From: a bacterium HR41
Lineage (GTDB): Bacteria; Actinomycetota; Thermoleophilia; Solirubrobacterales; Thermoleophilaceae
DNA length: 6,863 nucleotides
Assembly (NCBI GenBank): GCA_002898855.1
Contig: BEIR01000068.1
Location: forward strand, 1-6,863
Direction: 5' to 3'
Position numbers and translations under genes: made by a program. Numbering within the stretch: position 1 is the stretch's first letter; every line of letters begins with the position of its first letter. Below, one piece after another: positions 5,180-6,863 of the stretch. The notes under the pieces are model-generated. The model saw only the letters and a program-made list of their open reading frames with translations. It did not search any database and was not told where the DNA came from.

Positions 5180-6643
5180 ATGGACCTCCGCCGGCTCGCA
5201 GAGGGGGTCGCCCGGGAGTTCCGCGGGGCCGGTGCCGAGACGGTCACGGTTTCCGCGCTCGCCTACGACTCCCGTCGCGTACGACCGGGAACGCTGTTCT
5301 TTTGCGTTCCGGGCATGACGACCGACGGCCATCGCTACGCAGGCGAGGCCGTCGCCCGGGGTGCGGTGGCGCTGGTTTGCGAGCGTCCCCTCGAACTGCC
5401 GGTCCCGCAGGTCGTCGTCGCCGACGCGCGCGCGGCGATGGCGGCGATCGCCGTCCGCTTCTACGGCGATCCCACCGCACGCCTGCGCGTCGTCGGGATC
5501 ACCGGCACCAACGGCAAGACGACGACGGCGTTCCTGGTGCGCCACCTGCTCGAGAGCATGGGCGTGCGCTGCGGGCTGCTCGGTACGGTCGCGCAGATCG
5601 TCGGCGGCGAGGAGCGTCCGCCGGGGCGCACCACCCCCGAGTCGCTCGATCTGCAAGCGACGTTCGCGGAGATGGTCGCCGCTGGCGACCGCGCCTGTGC
5701 GATCGAGGTGTCGTCGCACGCGCTCGAGCTCGGGCGGGTAGCGGGCACGCGTTTCGCCTGTCGCGTGTTCACGAACCTCTCCCAAGACCATCTCGACTTC
5801 CACGGCACGATGGAGCGCTACTTCCAGGCCAAGCGGCGGCTCTTCAGCGAGTTCGCGGGGGCGGCGGTTATCGGCGTCGATTGCGAGTGGGGGAAGCGCC
5901 TGGCGCGCGAGTTCCCGAACGCCGACACCTTCGCCGTGGAGCGCGATGCGACGCTGCGCGCGCGCGACGTCGAGTTCGACATCGACGGCGCCCGCTTCAC
6001 GCTCGAAGCGCCCGAGGGGAGTTGGCGCTGCCGTCTGCCGCTGCCGGGCCGTTTCAACGTCGAGAACGCGCTCGCGGCATTGGGAGCGGTACGCGCTCTC
6101 GGTGGCGACCTCGCCCAGGCGGCCGCCGCCCTCGCCACCTTCGACCGCGTCCCCGGCCGCTTCGAGCGCATCGATGCGGGGCAGCCGTTCGCGGTCCTCG
6201 TCGACTACGCGCACACACCGGACTCGCTCGCGCGTGTGTTGGCGGCGGCGCGTCCGCTCTGCCGCGGACGCCTGTGGTGCGTCTTCGGCTGCGGGGGCGA
6301 TCGCGACCGCGGCAAGCGGCCGCAGATGGGGCGCATCGCCGCCGAGCTCGCCGACCGTGTGATCGTGACATCCGACAACCCGCGCAGCGAGGACCCGGAG
6401 GCGATCATCGACGAGATCGTCGCCGGTGTGAGCGGCGAAGCGCGGGCACGCCTGGAGCGCGAGAGCGATCGCCGCCGCGCGATCGAGCGTGCGATCGCCG
6501 CGGCCGAACCCGGCGATCTGGTGCTGATCGCGGGCAAGGGACACGAACAGGGACAGGAGTTCGCCGACGGGCGCGTCGAGCCGTTCGACGACCGCGAGGT
6601 CGCGCGCGAGGCGCTCGCGGCGCGGGCGGGGGCTGCGGCGTGA
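5180..6643 (+). CDS. murE: MurE, UDP-MurNAc-L-Ala-D-Glu ligase, probably meso-DAP adding
   Basis: Cytoplasmic ATP-dependent ligase adding the third amino acid to the peptidoglycan stem peptide. At 487 residues it is of usual length and complete. The N-terminal uridine-binding domain holds ALAYDSRRVRPGTLFF (about 27-41). The central ATPase domain has the P-loop GITGTNGKTTT (106-116), the substrate-contacting TTP (151-153), VSSHAL (177-182), and K218 in YFQAK, the lysine carbamylated in Mur ligases. The C-terminal domain carries VDYAHTPDS (341-349), the CGGDRDRGKRP loop (371-381), DNPRSEDP (399-406) and GKGHE (452-456). The DNPR form with Arg402 is the hallmark of meso-diaminopimelate-specific enzymes; lysine-adding enzymes differ there. 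The gene starts at ATG 5180 without a Shine-Dalgarno and overlaps murF by 4 nt. Its separation from ftsI by two reversed genes means it probably needs its own promoter. Confidence 0.97.
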   Translation: MDLRRLAEGVAREFRGAGAETVTVSALAYDSRRVRPGTLFFCVPGMTTDGHRYAGEAVARGAVALVCERPLELPVPQVVVADARAAMAAIAVRFYGDPTARLRVVGITGTNGKTTTAFLVRHLLESMGVRCGLLGTVAQIVGGEERPPGRTTPESLDLQATFAEMVAAGDRACAIEVSSHALELGRVAGTRFACRVFTNLSQDHLDFHGTMERYFQAKRRLFSEFAGAAVIGVDCEWGKRLAREFPNADTFAVERDATLRARDVEFDIDGARFTLEAPEGSWRCRLPLPGRFNVENALAALGAVRALGGDLAQAAAALATFDRVPGRFERIDAGQPFAVLVDYAHTPDSLARVLAAARPLCRGRLWCVFGCGGDRDRGKRPQMGRIAAELADRVIVTSDNPRSEDPEAIIDEIVAGVSGEARARLERESDRRRAIERAIAAAEPGDLVLIAGKGHEQGQEFADGRVEPFDDREVAREALAARAGAAA

Positions 6644-6863
6644 GCGCCGATCGTCTCGACTCCGCGGCCGCCGTCGCGCGCGCCGCCGGCGCCGCCATGC
6701 ACCACGGACCCGGCGACCGGCCGGCTCCCGAGGGCGCAACCTGCGACTCGCGGCAGGCGGCGCCGGGACTGCTCTTCGTCGGCTTGCCGGGCCGGCGCAC
6801 CGACGGCGGCGAGTTCGCGCCGGCCGCGCTCGCGGCCGGCGCGTGGGGGGTGATGGTCGAAGC
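6640..6863 (+). CDS. murF: MurF, UDP-MurNAc-tripeptide D-alanyl-D-alanine ligase, 3' partial
   Basis: Only the first 74 codons are present; the gene runs off the right edge. MurF joins D-Ala-D-Ala to the UDP-MurNAc-tripeptide made by MurE, the last cytoplasmic step on the stem peptide. The visible part is the N-terminal substrate-binding domain: CDSRQAAPGLLFVGLPG (35-51) with the conserved Asp-Ser-Arg, then RTDGGEFAPAAL (53-64) and GAWGVMVE, the order expected for a Mur ligase N-terminus. The start GTG (6640-6642) overlaps the murE stop TGA (6641-6643), implying translational coupling. ATG 6697 is a later possible start but would cut into the domain. The ATP-binding domain is outside the window. 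MurF rather than another Mur ligase is supported by its position after murE and by the DSR/TDG pattern. Confidence 0.9.
   Translation, partial: MSADRLDSAAAVARAAGAAMHHGPGDRPAPEGATCDSRQAAPGLLFVGLPGRRTDGGEFAPAALAAGAWGVMVE

Noticed and set aside
5071..5247. Longer GAF-GGDEF protein starting at 5247 or 5181
   Set aside because: It would overlap the murE start and adds an Arg/Ala/Pro-rich segment without domain character; ATG 5070 has a well-spaced Shine-Dalgarno.
5078..6739. Open frame of 553 codons antisense to murE
   Set aside because: It fully overlaps a convincing murE with all family motifs; long antisense frames are common at this GC content and its translation shows no recognisable domain.
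1..6863. CRISPR array, tRNA/rRNA genes or insertion sequence
   Set aside because: No spaced direct repeats other than coding heptads, no cloverleaf-like segment and no transposase frame or terminal inverted repeats were seen.

Overview
The window is a very GC-rich stretch of bacterial chromosome from a division and cell-wall (dcw) cluster. Read on the + strand it holds the 3' part of an ftsL-like gene, ftsI (class B penicillin-binding protein), murE, and the first 74 codons of murF. The ftsL-ftsI-murE-murF order, the GC content, the FtsL and FtsI sequence style and a DAP-type MurE suggest an actinobacterium-related lineage. From memory of similar proteins I favour the class Thermoleophilia (Solirubrobacter/Thermoleophilum-like); this is an inference and no search was run.

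Layout: 2-589 (+) FtsL-like protein with its N-terminus cut by the window edge; 576-2267 (+) ftsI, overlapping ftsL by 14 nt; 2286-4109 (-) a MshEN-like domain fused to a coiled coil of about 300 residues; 4111-5070 (-) a GAF plus degenerate GGDEF protein; 5180-6643 (+) murE; 6640-6863 (+) murF, overlapping murE by 4 nt and cut by the right edge. No gene-free stretch exceeds 300 nt. The largest gap is the 109-nt divergent region 5071-5179, which carries a 12-bp palindrome and a -10-like box just before murE. The convergent gap after ftsI (18 nt) holds an inverted repeat that could stop transcription from both sides.

The + strand genes work together. FtsL and FtsI belong to the septal peptidoglycan synthase complex at the membrane. 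MurE and MurF build the cytoplasmic UDP-MurNAc-pentapeptide precursor that this machinery finally uses. The unusual part is the two-gene minus-strand operon (about 2.8 kb) between ftsI and murE, which are normally adjacent and co-directional. Its first gene looks like a catalytically dead diguanylate cyclase that keeps the RxxD inhibitory (I-site) motif, the pattern of c-di-GMP receptors such as PelD. Its second gene carries the fold of another c-di-GMP receptor family, MshEN, with its signature residues replaced, joined to a long coiled coil instead of an ATPase. I propose a signalling and scaffold module, possibly c-di-GMP linked, embedded in the division cluster. The linkage is visible in the sequence; the function is inferred.
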